Shown one piece after another: positions 1-12,265 of a stretch of DNA of 64,000 bases (positions are counted from its first letter, which is position 1; every line of letters begins with the position of its first letter). The stretch is taken from positions 151,936,101 to 152,000,100 of the forward strand of contig CM019065.1 in the NCBI GenBank assembly GCA_009667805.1, read 5' to 3'. The translations under genes were made by a program, and so were the position numbers. The stretch comes from Leptobrachium leishanense (taxonomy: Eukaryota > Chordata > Amphibia > Anura > Megophryidae). Under the pieces are notes generated by a model. The model saw nothing but the letters and a program-made list of their open reading frames with translations. It was not told the DNA's origin and did no database searches.

Positions 1-790
1 AGACAGCGGCCCAAATCAGCAAACATCGCCTCCCAGAGCAGTCGCACTCTAGCACACTCCCACTATGAGTGCAAATATGTTCCCTCTTCCCCACAGCCCC
101 AGAAGCATTGGGTGGAGGCCCCTGGGTGCAAGTGGGCCAGTCGACAGGGGTGGATATATCACCGAGACAAGACCTTGAAACAGTTTACAGGATGGCAGTG
201 CAGGCCATGACCCTGGTGGAGCGGTACCAGATCTCCGACCAGTCCTCCGCCGACAAGGACTCCCCCAAGTCTGCCTCCCACCTGTCCGCATAAGCCAGGG
301 GGTGAGGAAAAGCCATCTGCAGCAGGTGTGAATAGACACGGGAGATCAGGGCCGGGGCACGCCCCGGCCGTCGACACAGATGCTCATAGAACGTCAACAG
401 GGGCGGGAATTCCTCCTGAACTAGGGCCCTCACAAAGTGCAACAGCTGACCGGCTCAGAAGAGCTTCCTCTCTGGGAGGCCAAACCGCTCCCGGGGTCAG
501 ACTGGAGAGTCCTGGGGATAGACCATTGCGGGAGCGGCTACCGCTTCACAACCGGAGGGAGTGACGCAGGGTGGGGCTCAGACCCAGGCGAGGAGGGTCG
601 GATCGTGGCAGCCACAGGAGGATTCGTAGAAGCATAGGCCCTTCCAAAAGCTGTTCAATCTGTACCCATCTCAATTGGGAGGCCAGGAGATTAATATGTG
701 ACAGCATAGCTAACTGGGCTGCTTTATAGTAAGAGAATAGATGGGGGAATCTGAGGCCACCGCGGAGGCGGGGCTGGAACGTGACTGCCT
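1..790 (-). pseudogene. C-terminal fragment of Tx1/L1-like LINE ORF2
   Basis: On the minus strand, broken frames read SYYKAAQLAMLSHINLLASQ, RWEADLGESLSAEDWSEIW, NCFKVLSR and a Cys-rich tail (CFWGCGEEGTYLHS, WECARV). The order of Lys-Ala-Ala-rich helix, (K/R)WE.DLG...W..IW, then CFRGCG...LHI.W.C is that of L1/Tx1 ORF2 C-termini with a gag-like zinc knuckle. At least two frameshifts and stops make it dead. The 5' part (RT core) is absent and the 3' end lies off the window. Confidence 0.6.
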
Positions 791-941
791 TTCTGGATAT
801 TTGTAATTGTGACAGGAACCCCTTGTCCGTTTGTTGTTTGTTTGTTTTTTCTCTTTCACCCAGCTGAGGTGTCCCTCATTCTCACCAGACCAGCATAACC
901 CATTTAAAATCTCCAGAGGGGATGAGTGTCACCCACACTTG

Positions 942-1796
942 GGGCTCTATTAACTTCATCGCACAAAAGCGCAAGAGCAGCGCTATTTTTTTTGCGCGAA
1001 GCATTAAACGTTAACGTACAAAAATCACCGCTGGAATTACATTCTGCACACATTTTTTCATCCGTTGGGAAATTGTGCTCGTAAAACTGACGCGCAAAAA
1101 TGCGCACAGAAATCAGTAAGCGCAATGTAATTTTTAACGTGAGTCCATCAGACGAACGCATTTTTGTGCGGACTGCGCACAACAGACGTACGTTCTGACA
1201 GAAGACAAGGTAATGGCCGTCATTTTTGTCGGATCTAGTAAAAAAACGTACGTTCTGACGGAAGACAAGATAGTGGCCGTCATTTTCGACGGATCTAGTA
1301 AAAAAAAGTACATTTTGACAGAAGACAAGGTAGTGGCTGTCATTTTTGACGGCTCTAGTAAAAAAAAGTATGTTCTGATGGAAGACAAGGTAGCGGCTGT
1401 CATTTTTGACGGATCTAGTAAAAATAACATGTGCATCGACTTTCTCCATTGTGAATCCGCAGTTTGGTACGGTCAGGTTGTTACAATTTGCCATTACCAC
1501 TAGCTTTTCAAAGATGTTAAAATTATGCGCGCAAACGTCCGTTAAATTTTACGCTAAGATTGTAATACCATGCGCGTACCAGCGCACAAACGCATTTGCG
1601 CTCACAATGCTAAGTATAGAATGCGCACACTAAATTGCGCTCGCAAAGGGTTCGCGCAGGGTCACTCGCTTTAGACATTAACGCGCATTTTGTGCGCGAA
1701 CATCGTAATACAACGTTCAGCGCAAAGGGTTTTTCCCTCGCGTTAATGCATTTTTACGCACGCGTTAACGTTTGCGCAAAGAATTTAATAGAGCCC
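942..1796. mobile_element. Non-autonomous DNA transposon with TIR GGGCTCTATTAA
   Basis: Inverted termini GGGCTCTATTAA and TTAATAGAGCCC bound 855 bp rich in GCGCAAA/TTTGCGC motifs. It is flanked on both sides by TTG, a possible 3-bp target duplication that would fit a PIF/Harbinger-type MITE. The same subterminal sequence (AAACGTTAACG, CGCAAACG) recurs at 12.78-13.82 kb. It carries the 60-bp tandem repeats at 1191-1430. Open frames here are repeat-driven and not genes. Confidence 0.65.
1191..1430. repeat. Four tandem copies of a 60-bp unit
   Basis: Four consecutive 60-bp blocks, each containing GAAGACAAGGTAGTGGC-like and GACGGATCTAGTAAAAA-like segments, with about 80-95% identity by eye. The exact 60-nt period keeps reading frames open on both strands. 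Confidence 0.95.
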
Positions 1797-2164
1797 TTGG
1801 TGTCTCCCAGGAGGAAGAGTTATAAACTGTTATTATTTGGCAGTTGATGTTTCTCGTGCACTTTTTTTTAATGGAGGGCTGGGGAAGTTGTGATGCTGTC
1901 ACGTTCACACTCAACAACCGTGGTGTGGATCCCACGTGACAGACCTCTTAGCCCTCCGATCCTTGAATGGTCGGGGCCGCTAACCCTATGACTCCCAGCC
2001 AGGGAAAACAAACACACCAGTAACAGCGAGTATAATTTCGACACTTTGGCAGTACGTATCAGGACTGAGCATACACTGGGGCAGAAAGGGTTAACCTTGT
2101 AAACAGATAAGGAATAACCTGCGTTAGGCCTGTACAGGTTGTTTATATAAAACGATTTAGAAAC

Positions 2165-2460
2165 AGCGTGGTCAATTACACAATCCGGATCGGTAACAGA
2201 GTGGGTTCGCATACAAGCAGAGTTGGCAACAGAGGGGGTACTCATACAGACTGAATCGGCAACAGAGAGGGCACTCATACAAACTGGGTCAGCGTTCTGC
2301 AGGGTCAGTATATACTCTGAGTCGTCGTGTGGTAGGATCAGCAATTGCTCTGAGGCTGCTCTGGGCAAACCACACATACAGGCTGTATCAAAAAGAATCG
2401 TCACAAGGCAGTCCGGGTCAGCAACAGTCAAGGTCCTCATACAATCCGGGTCAGTAAATC
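2165..2460. repeat. Degenerate 33-bp tandem repeats
   Basis: About eight units of about 33 bp (one nearer 30) of the form GGCAACAGAG..GG..CTCATACA..CTG.GTC. The clearest copies are at about 2221-2290 and 2430-2460; central copies have diverged. No coding function is apparent; both strands are open only because of the 11-codon period. Confidence 0.75.
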
Positions 2461-2957
2461 AGAGAAAGAATCAAAGAATCAGTGACTCGTAAATGAATGC
2501 ACTCAGCGATGCGGGAACAGACTCCACGTCAAGGCAACGACTCAGAGTGTGCTCTTTAGTTAAAGGCCGGCGGCTCTGCCTCATCACGCTGTGCCCCACC
2601 CCCAACCAGCCGTAGGAATGCCGGGGGACCGACGGAGCTCCTGGCACTCGGCCAGCCAACGGCGCCGTGCGCCCGGGACCCCCCTGAGACTCCGCAGGCT
2701 CCCCAGATGTGACAGATGCCTTGTAATTAAAATGGCACTTGTTTTCACCCATCATTGTGTCGCGACTAGTGTATGGGGAAAGGGACTATAATCTCTGATT
2801 TCACCTCAGCTTTAATTACACTAAATTATCTAGGCTGCAGGGAAGTAAATTTATGGAGTGACCCTGTTCCGGTCCAGTGCAATGTAACAATTGGTGGCAA
2901 GCTGCGGGGTCACTTATTGTTTAACTGAAGAAGTTATCTGTGGATGGCCAGCAGTTG

Positions 2958-3345
2958 ATGGAGCAGCGCTACGAAAACCTTGAACGCAGCACTCTCAAAG
3001 ATCTCCTAGAGGCACGTGGACAAGTTTCCAGAAACAAGTCTACAACCCTGCTGGTTGCAGAGCTAATGGAGGATGACCAAGATGACCATCGATCTTCAGA
3101 CACCTGAGTCGGAGTTCCAGAGACAGGTTTGCAGACAACTGTCATTGTTCGGTCTCAACCCTACACCCGATGTCGCCTGCGGGGTCATTACTGACATGAC
3201 ACAGCAGTCAGAGCTCGACTACCAGCTACAGATTGCAGAGCTGCAGCTTCAGGTTTGTGCTGCTACCCCATCATACAAGAGTCCTAACTGACGAAAGGAC
3301 AAAGCTACCATTTGCAGCCTTCAAGCCTTTTGTTGAGACAGAGGG
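2958..3345 (+). pseudogene. Retroelement Gag, N-terminal part (broken)
   Basis: From ATG 2958 the frame reads a short SAP-like segment (LERSTLKDLLEARGQ), stops near 3107, and continues in other frames with DYQLQIAELQLQ (heptad-like) and TKLPFAAFKPFVETEG. Two or more frameshifts separate these blocks. The next codons of Gag follow directly after the solo LTR at 3805. It belongs to the element described at 2881-8720. Confidence 0.5.
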
Positions 3346-3804
3346 TGTCATGGCCCATACTCCCTGTCCCCTGGCAGCCCCTTTAAACCTGCTCATGTTA
3401 TGTCCCATGTTTAACCATACAGGTTCCTGTACGCCTGGGCTGTATGTTCTGCATTCCCCCTGAGGTCCCAGGTGAACCTCATCCTGGTTAATCAGACCAG
3501 CATATGAAGAAGCTACGCCCATCACTCCACACTTCCTCATCTGAAGTCCTACTGTGCATCAGTGCAGACTTGCCTCCTGAACGCTCCCAGATATCCTGTC
3601 TCTAAGGACCCTCTTTACCCTTACTGGACATTCCTTTGATACCTACCGGTAACCTGTTTCCTTTGTATTGGTTCAGATCCCCTTGTTTATTCATATACCT
3701 GCTTTGCTTAATAAACCTTCCTGTTGTGCCTTGAAACCTGCTTCATCTCATTCACTGCATCCCTGGGCTCACACCCTGCATACATTGCACAGCGAACCGT
3801 GACA
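3346..3804. mobile_element. Solo LTR, 459 bp, with 5-bp target duplication
   Basis: Begins TGTCATGG and ends GTGACA. It is flanked by GAGGG at 3341-3345 and 3805-3809. Contains TTAATAAACC (poly-A signal at about 3708-3714) followed by a TTGTGCCTTG-like region, as in a retroviral or gypsy LTR. It interrupts Gag of the surrounding relic, whose reading matches up on either side. No internal retroviral sequence remains, which is consistent with LTR-LTR recombination. Confidence 0.85.
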
Positions 3805-4443
3805 GAGGGTGACATTGATGACTATTTACAGGATTTTGAGAGGCAAAGTGCTCTATAAAAAGTTTCGCTAACAGAATGGGTTACCATCCTATCCACAAAC
3901 TGACGGGGGAGGGGGGCACCAAAGTATATCACGCTGTATATCACGAGGTATACCGCCATAGTTTCGGGGAGTTTAGGAAAGCAGACCATGACTCCTATGC
4001 AGGGTTGGCATACGGAATGCACAGAGCAGCCATGAATTGGATGCAGGGTTACAAAGTTAAAACTCTTACAGATGTCCTTCAACTTCTAGTGTTGGAGCAG
4101 TTTTATAGCTTTACAGACCCAGAGGTCCAAAATTGGGACCGGCGACCCCTAACCTTAGAAGAAGCAACTCACTTGGCAAACAAATACCAGGATGCCTGCA
4201 AGACCCCACATACTGGATTTCAAAGCTCTAGCCAACCCGGACTGGCTGAACCTGCTCCACCTGTTATGCTTCAGCCTAGCCTACTCATTCCTGCAACAAT
4301 AGCTACTACAAATCGGACCGGTACTCGGTGCTATGGTTTTAATCCGATTGAGTACGTACAAAGCAATTGCCCCCTCCTGCCATCTCCAGGGAGGCTGCGC
4401 ACTGCCTGCACTCTGAGCTTGCTCAAGATGCAACCTTATGATT
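3805..4443 (+). pseudogene. Retroelement Gag with SCAN-like domain (broken)
   Basis: After the solo LTR the frame reads IDDYLQDFERQSAL, then a stop, then an open stretch (3876-4445) containing HSFGEFRKADHDSYAGLAYG, VLQLLVLEQFYSF and RPLTLEEATHLANKYQDA. The L..LL.LEQF......V..W......T.EEA..LA..Y pattern is that of SCAN domains, which are thought to descend from Gag of Gmr1-like gypsy elements. A clear Cys-His knuckle after it is not preserved. Confidence 0.65.
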
Positions 4444-4757
4444 AGGGTTGCACTGATACCACTTTTTTAAGACTGAGTATAAGTTCAGGTAGTCACAATA
4501 CTTTTATGTAAAGTCATGTGACCGCTTTCCAATAAATAATTTAGCTGAAAAGTCTGTCCAATTTATGTTAACATTGAAATATATGGCCAGACACCCCATT
4601 TACCCACCCACCCTGTCCAAACACACAGACACAATATATATATATACCCCCCACACACAGACCACAGATATATGTATATCTATGAGACCTAAGATACAGA
4701 CAATCAAGACCTAAGATACAGAAACCAGACCCGTGTGTATGTATAAATGTATATACA
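4444..4757. mobile_element. hAT-like non-autonomous fragment (family AGGGATGCACCGATACC)
   Basis: Starts AGGGTTGCACTGATACCAC and has the AAGTCATGTGACCGCTTTCC and CCAATAAAT blocks shared with copies near 56817, 59180 and 60256. The right terminus is not seen; it runs into an AT-rich simple-sequence stretch and the Tc1 fragment. Confidence 0.5.
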
Positions 4758-4918
4758 GTATTTCACAGAAGTGAGTTCACCCCTCACATTTTTGTAACTT
4801 TTTTTTATATCTTTTCATGTGACAACACTGAAGAAATGACACTTTGCTACAATGTAAAGTAGTGAGTACAGCTTGTATAACAGTGTAAATTTGCTGTCCC
4901 CTCAAAATAACTCAACAC
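4758..4918. mobile_element. Terminal fragment of a Tc1-like element
   Basis: Starts CAGTATTTCACAGAAGTGAG and contains GACAACACTGAAGAAATGAC and CCCCTCAAAATAACTCAAC, the subterminal sequence of a widespread fish/frog Tc1 family. Only about 160 bp of one end is present; there is no transposase. Confidence 0.6.
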
Positions 4919-5041
4919 CAATGCATCGTTTGCCCACTGGTCGCATCCACCTGGACTGGGGATCTGGAGCCCACACACTGGAAGTGGGGGTTATAAAAGA
5001 CCTCCCAGCAGAAGTCATACTGGGAAATGATTTGGGACATC
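4919..5041 (+). pseudogene. Retroelement protease remnant
   Basis: A short open stretch reads DWGSGAHTLEVGVIKDLPAE followed by VILGNDLG, the C-terminal flap/ILG(N/T)DL motif of Ty3/gypsy retropepsins. The catalytic D-S/T-G triad is missing, replaced by the Tc1 fragment upstream. The Tc1 element inserted at the TA just downstream. Confidence 0.6.
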
Positions 5042-5043
5042 TA

Positions 5044-6657
<1,614 letters not shown>

Positions 6658-6989
6658 TATTTGCCGAGACCACCATAAGGTATACCTTTCCAGCCACCAC
6701 CCGTCTCCACCAGACTTGTAACGTTGCCACTTTGCACTCCGAACAGAACCAGGTGAGTTACTGGCCCTGACTTGAACACTCCTTCTGTCCCCATGATTTG
6801 GCCCACCCCTACAGAGTTTGGGCGGGAGGTTAGGAAAGATGTTACATTAGAAACATATCGAGTCAAGGCAGAGACCAAACGGGGAGGGATAGTTCGGGGA
6901 AAGGTTTAAGTGGACCCAGGATCTCCTGTATAGGCTGACAGAGGGGAGAGGGTGGGGGTCTACCAAAATCAACAAGAGACAGCTTGTGG

Positions 6990-7298
6990 TGTCCCAAAAA
7001 TATCGGTCTGAACTTATAAGAATTGGACATGATATTCCCGTAGCAGGATACCTGGGCATCCGGCGCACTCTGCACCGGCTCACCCAAGCCTTTTTGTGGC
7101 CTGGGATCACAGAGGAAATAAGTCAATATTGCTGAACCTGTGAAACATGTCAGCGGGTAGGGAATAGAGGTGGCCACTCAAAGGGGATTTAGCAGTTGAT
7201 ACCTGTGGTAGGGGAGCCATTTAGCAAGATAGCAGTAGACAACATAGGACCCCTGGCTAAGCCTAGTCCCTCTGGGAAGAAATACATTTTTACTGTTG
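6990..7298 (+). pseudogene. Retroelement integrase remnant (zinc finger and start of core)
   Basis: Reads HDIPVAGYLGIRRTLHRLTQ, then FLWPGITEEISQYC, a stop, and TCETCQ, i.e. an HHCC finger whose usual second-region His appears as Tyr. After further breaks, PFSKIAVDNIGPLAKPSPSG gives the region of the first catalytic Asp. The frame is cut at about 7298, where an LTR-like sequence begins; the other two catalytic residues are absent. Confidence 0.65.
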
Positions 7299-7893
7299 TG
7301 ATGTGCATCACTTTGGACTTGAAGTACATGGACCTAGAAATATATTTGATAGGTGCATGCTTGACGTTTCATATTGTTACCCTGCTCTTTCCTTTGTTAA
7401 AGTCACCCTGTATCTACAATTTTAGATGCAGGGTGTTTTGTGTTTTCTGTGCCCTATTCCCTGATGTCTGTTATATTAATATTCCCTTATGTATTTATTG
7501 TGGAGTCTCCTGTTGTATATAGTCCTTCTCTCTGTATAGTATAACCTCTGCATTACTACCCTGTCTTTGTCTAGAATACACCCCCCATGTTTTCACATGC
7601 TTCCATCAACCCCCCTTCCTTCCCCCAGCAACTAGCTTCACCCAGATCAATGTCACCTGATTTTTAACTCGTTGTTTCAATGCTGGGCGCGTTTCCATTG
7701 TTTCTGTACCTTCACCCTGTGTGTGTGTGTTTTTTTCCCTATTGTAAAGTGAAAATATTGAAGTCTCAGTTTGCTTTTCACTCTGCAAGGATCTCCTGTA
7801 TTTCACTGGGTTTTTGGCCAGAATTAGTACTCCTGCGGGATACTGGCGACGAGGGGAGCATTCTGGATGTGGGTGAAAGACCCCCCACATTAC
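7297..7893. mobile_element. Probable LTR of a second retroelement
   Basis: A non-coding T-rich block interrupts the integrase frame. It begins near TGTTGTGATG and ends near CACATTACA, followed at once by CTGGTGGAAGCTG, which resembles the TGGTGGCAAGC primer-site-like sequence after the first element's LTR. I could not find a matching second LTR in the window, so the left border is approximate. Confidence 0.4.
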
Positions 7894-8290
7894 ACTGGTG
7901 GAAGCTGTGAGATTTATGCTCCCTACAACTGGACCCAGAGCCAGCTACCATCAGAGGAGCATCCCGGGAGTCGTGATCATGAAGGCAGAACTCCTATTGC
8001 GGATGCAACAGGTGTTGGAGCACCTGATTGACGAACCTGGTACTGCAAAGGTCAAGCATGTACGGAGAGCAGGGACACCCAACAATGTATCCTGGGGCAG
8101 TCTTCGCCAGAGTCCACCAGCTGCCATGGATTAGGAGTTCAGAAGGAGGTTGCGAGAGATACGGGCACAGCACAGTGGAATAGTGATGGAGCAGGTCTGG
8201 CTGGGATGGAAGGATTCCATCTGCCAGCATGTTTGGAGGGAAACACTGGATCAAAAATCCTCACCTCCATTCACAAAAGGTACTGGTCCC
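7894..8290 (+). other. Leader / possible Gag start of the second retroelement
   Basis: A primer-site-like sequence is followed by short open stretches, including ATG 7979 (MKAELLLRMQQVLEHLIDEP) and, in another frame, FRRRLREIRAQHSGIVMEQV. They are charged and helical like retroelement Gag N-termini but match nothing I can name. They are separated by a stop at 8132-8134. Confidence 0.3.
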
Positions 8291-8712
8291 TACCAGAAGG
8301 TTGAATCAGTAGCCAAATGGCAACTCCCTGCACCGGTCCTGGCTTTTCTGGGTACTGCTGGTTATTACAGTGTAAATTAATAGCTAAGCGTGTGATGGAC
8401 TTGACAAAGAAAAACCTTCCCAAATAGGTCCTGTGGTCCCCGGAGTGCGAAACGGCCTTTCAGCAGCTAAAAGCTGCATTGACTGGTGCTCCTGTGTTAG
8501 CTGCTACTGACCCTTCCAAACGATTTATTTTCAACACAGACGCAACAATGTTTGGATTGGGAGCTGTGTTGAGTCAAGTTGGGAAAGATGCCAGGGAACA
8601 CCCGGTGATCCATCTCAGTCAAAAGCTCCTACCCAGAGAGGTCAGCTATGCCACAGTTGAAAAGGAAAGCATGGCTTTAGTTTGCACCCTCAAAAAACCT
8701 TCACCATTTTAA
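8290..8712 (+). pseudogene. Reverse transcriptase end and RNase H of Ty3/gypsy element (broken)
   Basis: Reads FLGTAGYYS (RT thumb; one frameshift after it), then VLWSPECETAFQQLKAALTG, RFIFNTDATMFGLGAVLSQ, HPVIHLSQKLLPREVSYATV and EKESMALVCTLKK. NTDA and EKE contain the first acidic residues of gypsy RNase H. The frame ends at 8712 shortly after the tether. The polymerase palm with YxDD is not present. Confidence 0.75.
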
Positions 8713-8720
8713 CTGAATCA

Positions 8721-10417
8721 GTCCTGTCCATTTCATCAAAAGCTACTCAAAAATCATGTCAGCAAAAAATGCACCTTTTGTACAGGTACTAATATCTCCG
8801 CCTCCTGATTTCTTATTTACCCCCAAGCACTGGTCCCACAGAGACTGAGCTCCCTCCCAGCAGACTACACCTCCCAGCGTGCTTTTTTGGAAAGCCCAGC
8901 AGGAAGCTGCTGCTGTGTATAGTAACAGGAAAAGGTAATACAGAGGCTGTCAGCTCCTCTCTTCAAACACACAGCCACCACATGCAGATTGTGTGATGTG
9001 ATCAGTCCATAAACTGTCCTTGACACCACTTGCTGAAATTTGCAAGAGTTTTTAAATTATGTTAACCAGGGCCGCCATCAGGGCATTACGGCCCATGTTG
9101 TTGTAAGGGGCCCGGGGCGGGGCCCACCGTCGGTGGCAACTTTGTTAAATTTAGGCCGCAGGCCTCGGAGGAGGCTCTGCGGCCTACATGGGCCCGGCCG
9201 CCTGCGAGCAGGGCCTCCAAGATGGCCACCGGCGGGCCCCCTCTGATGATGCCAGAGAGGGCCCACCAGATGTCTGTAGGATCAATAAAAATAACAATTT
9301 ATTTGGGCATAATTTGCCTCCCAGGTATCATTACTAATAAGGCTCTGTACCTGCGACGTGTAATGATTATCATCAAAAGCTCCTTCTGACCCAAGTGGAC
9401 AGACAGTGAGATTATTCCAAAAATTGTTTTATACATCCTTTATTTTTTTCTTCATTAACCCCATCGTGACCAGGTGATTTTGCCATTGTCAGTCCGAAAG
9501 TGCCCGCTGCTGTTTTTACATTTCTGCGCTGTTTGTGTTTAGGTCTAATTTTCCTCTTACACGTTTATGGAACCCACACATTATACACAGTTTTTCCTCG
9601 CCATTAACTGGACTTTCTAAAGATACCATTATTTCCATATCATATAATTTACTATAAAATTATGATGGAGGGAAAAAAAAAAAAAAACACCACTTTTTCG
9701 AACTTTAATCCCCAAAATCTACAACCACCAAAAAATACCCCGGGTAAATAGTTTAGAAATTTTGTCCTGAAATTAGAAATACCCAATTTTTAACCCCTTC
9801 ACTGCTGAGCCATTTCATCTCTGCGTGCTGAGCTCATTTCGATCATTTTATGCTCATCATTCTTAAACGTGATTTGAAGTCCTATTTTATAATAACCTTA
9901 GACAATTTTTTATTTTTTTAAAAACCCAGTTTTTGATCTGATTAACTCAAACCCAGGGCTCGAGTCCTGCAGGAACGCGTGGGAACGGTGTTCCCGCACT
10001 TCTCCTGTAGCAGGAACGCAGCAGAAATGTTGTTCCCGCATTAGGCCATAGACCGAGAAGCACCTGCGGTGCAATTGCCATCCTCTTGCAATCGCGCTGC
10101 GCCGGAGCGCTCACGGCTGCATGTGTTACGAGTTCCACTTCCTCTGCTCACAGTGAGTCCGGCGCACTCTAATGATGCATCAGAATGCCGCGCTGGACTC
10201 CCTGTCAGGTGGCCAGCACGTGAGCAGACCGGGCCCCTCCCACCCAGACTACCAGTGATCCGACCCAGTCCAGCGGGGAACCATGCTCCCCTTCTCTGTG
10301 CATCTGTGCCCAATGGACCAGCAGTGATTTGGCCCCCTCCCTGCACAGAAGGTAAGCAGGAGAGGGTGGAATAATATAATTGTATGTAGTATGGGCTTTT
10401 TTTCTGGCGGGACATGA
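8721..10417. other. Repeat-like sequence without a recognised gene
   Basis: Contains a GC-rich block (9060-9260) beginning CCAGGGCCGCCATCAGGGC, which looks like a hAT terminus, AT-rich sequence (9430-9940) and another GC-rich block (9950-10340). Open frames here look compositional; I see no domain. Confidence 0.3.
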
Positions 10418-11154
10418 TCACGTCCGTGTTGCCGCACATTTTAACATCCGTGGTAGCATACAATTATGATCTAGAGACCCACACAAGAAGTACGTCCGCG
10501 GCAAATGGACGCAAGTTAGGCAAGAACGTAAAACCACTAGAACGGACATGCGGAGTGTGCCACGTCCGCATAGCTTTGTGTGTGAGTGATTGAACGTGGT
10601 CAGACGTCCAGCATTTTTGATAAATTAATATGAAAAACATTTTGTTCATTTTCCCTTCTACATCAGTCTAAAAAAAACGTCAGTCACAAAAACAGACCTT
10701 GTGGCCACTACCTCGTCAGTCAGAAAGTCCGTCCGTTGTGCACGGACGCACAGAATGTGTTCATCTGACCCTAGCTTGAGGCTAGGGTCAGATGAAACTC
10801 ATTCTGTGTGGACTGTGCGTCTGTGCACAACGGACGTACTTTCTGACTGACAAGGTAGTGGCCACACGGTCCGTTTGTGTGACTGACGTTTTTTTGGGCT
10901 GATGTAGAAGGGAAATAAAATTAATATGAAAAAACATTTTGTACGTCAAAAATGCAGTCCGTCTGACTACGTTGCATCACTCACACACAAAGCTATGCGG
11001 ACGTGGCGCACTCCGCATGTCCGTTCTAGCGGTTTTACGTTCTTGCCTAACTTGCGTCTGTTTGCTGCGTCCATTGTGCGCTTCGTGTGTGGGTCTCTAT
11101 TGTTCATAATTATATGCTACCACGGACGTTAAAACGTGCGGCAACACAGACGTG
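10418..11154. repeat. Long head-to-head inverted repeat (arms about 358 and 374 bp)
   Basis: The left arm (10418-10775) is the reverse complement of the right arm (10781-11154) with scattered mismatches and small gaps. The spacer is only TTGAG. The centre carries MITE ends CTGACCCTAGC and GCTAGGGTCAG facing each other around TTGA. The terminus is shared with the TTAA-flanked MITEs at 14660 and 22606. Confidence 0.85.
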
Positions 11155-12265
11155 AACACTGCGCACGTCTGTATCGAACCTAAGAGGAGCAGAGTGCTGC
11201 TGCTCACAGCACGGTCCAACACCTCTGCAACTAAGAGCCCTGACAGAACATTGTCCTGCCTGATATCTGTTGAACAGCTGCAGCCTTTACTAATGTGCAG
11301 CGGCTGGAGAGTTCAACAGAGATCAGGCAGGACAGGCACAGCTCCTGTGTGCCATCAGGAATAATGGAGGAATGCCCCCTCCCTCCACTTAACCCCTTCC
11401 TGGAGGCCCTACAGCAAAATCCCCTTCCCTCCACAACCCCTCCCTCCCGAGTGACCCCCACAGCCCCCTCCCACCCTGTACTCAGCCTCTCAGGTTGCTG
11501 TTAAATTGTAATGGATGCTGTGGGGGCCCCACAATCTTCAGATAGGACAGTCTCCCTCACATCCACCTGCCACAAACCTGTACCCAGTCTGCCAGGTTTG
11601 AATGGAGTGAGGGGAGGGGGGGGGGAGTGATAAGCCAGGCTTCCAGCTCGATTGCTTTACTTATTAATCACATTACAGGGCGTTTAATTGCTGTGGAGCT
11701 CTGTGATACCCTCATAAACACCACGCATGACTGTGGAGATCTGTGACACCCTCATACACAACGCACATGACTGTGGAGCTCTGTGATACCGTCATACACA
11801 ACGCGCATGGCCTTGGAGCTCTGACACGCTCATACACACTGCACATTACTGTGAATTTTATTGCTTTGGAGCTCTGTGATACGCTCATACACACTGCTGT
11901 TTTGATGTGACTAGTTTCAGAGGGGCGAGCAGCATTTTCTCTTTGGACCCCACGCATAGGAGTGCGTAGTGGGTGTGCACAGGCAAACACTAATGTTGAG
12001 TGAAGAGGTCCTCTTTCACCTCCTACATTGAATTAGATAAGGGACATCTAAAAAGGTCAAAGGAAAAAAGGTCCTATAAAAAAAACAGGGAAACAACTTT
12101 TGTCATAAATACAAAAAGATGTACAATAAAAGGTTTTTTTCTGAAAATGAAAAGAATAAATGGTCTTGAATTTTTTTTTTCTTTCTTAAAAAGAGGTTAC
12201 ATTTATACATTGAATCCTAGGTTTTAACAGGTTGGACTGAAACATCGAAAACGTAATATTAGTTT
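11155..12265. other. Intergenic sequence with a short tandem array
   Basis: Apart from the 40-bp repeats at 11691-11810 I see no feature. It includes a poly-G run near 11608 and AT-rich sequence from 12020 on. Confidence 0.3.
11691..11810. repeat. Three tandem 40-bp repeats plus degenerate copies
   Basis: Units start CTGTGGAGCTCTGTGATACC at 11691, 11731 and 11771, with degraded continuations to about 11905. The same GCTGTGGAGCTCTG word occurs at about 44382, so it derives from a dispersed element. Confidence 0.85.

Noticed and set aside
904..1500. 198-codon minus-strand frame and matching plus-strand frames
   Set aside because: It runs through four 60-bp tandem repeats inside a MITE; the frame is open because 60 is a multiple of three. 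No domain and no start context.
1868..2440. 190-codon minus-strand frame
   Set aside because: Driven by the 33-bp degenerate repeats (11-codon period) and has repeated VADPVCMS-like peptides; no sign of a real protein.
9040..9266. GC-rich frames at 9.0-9.3 kb
   Set aside because: Repeats of GGGCCC-type composition give Pro/Arg/Gly-rich translations on both strands; probable transposon end.
11691..11905. Possible CRISPR-like array
   Set aside because: Units are contiguous 40-bp repeats without spacers, in eukaryotic DNA.
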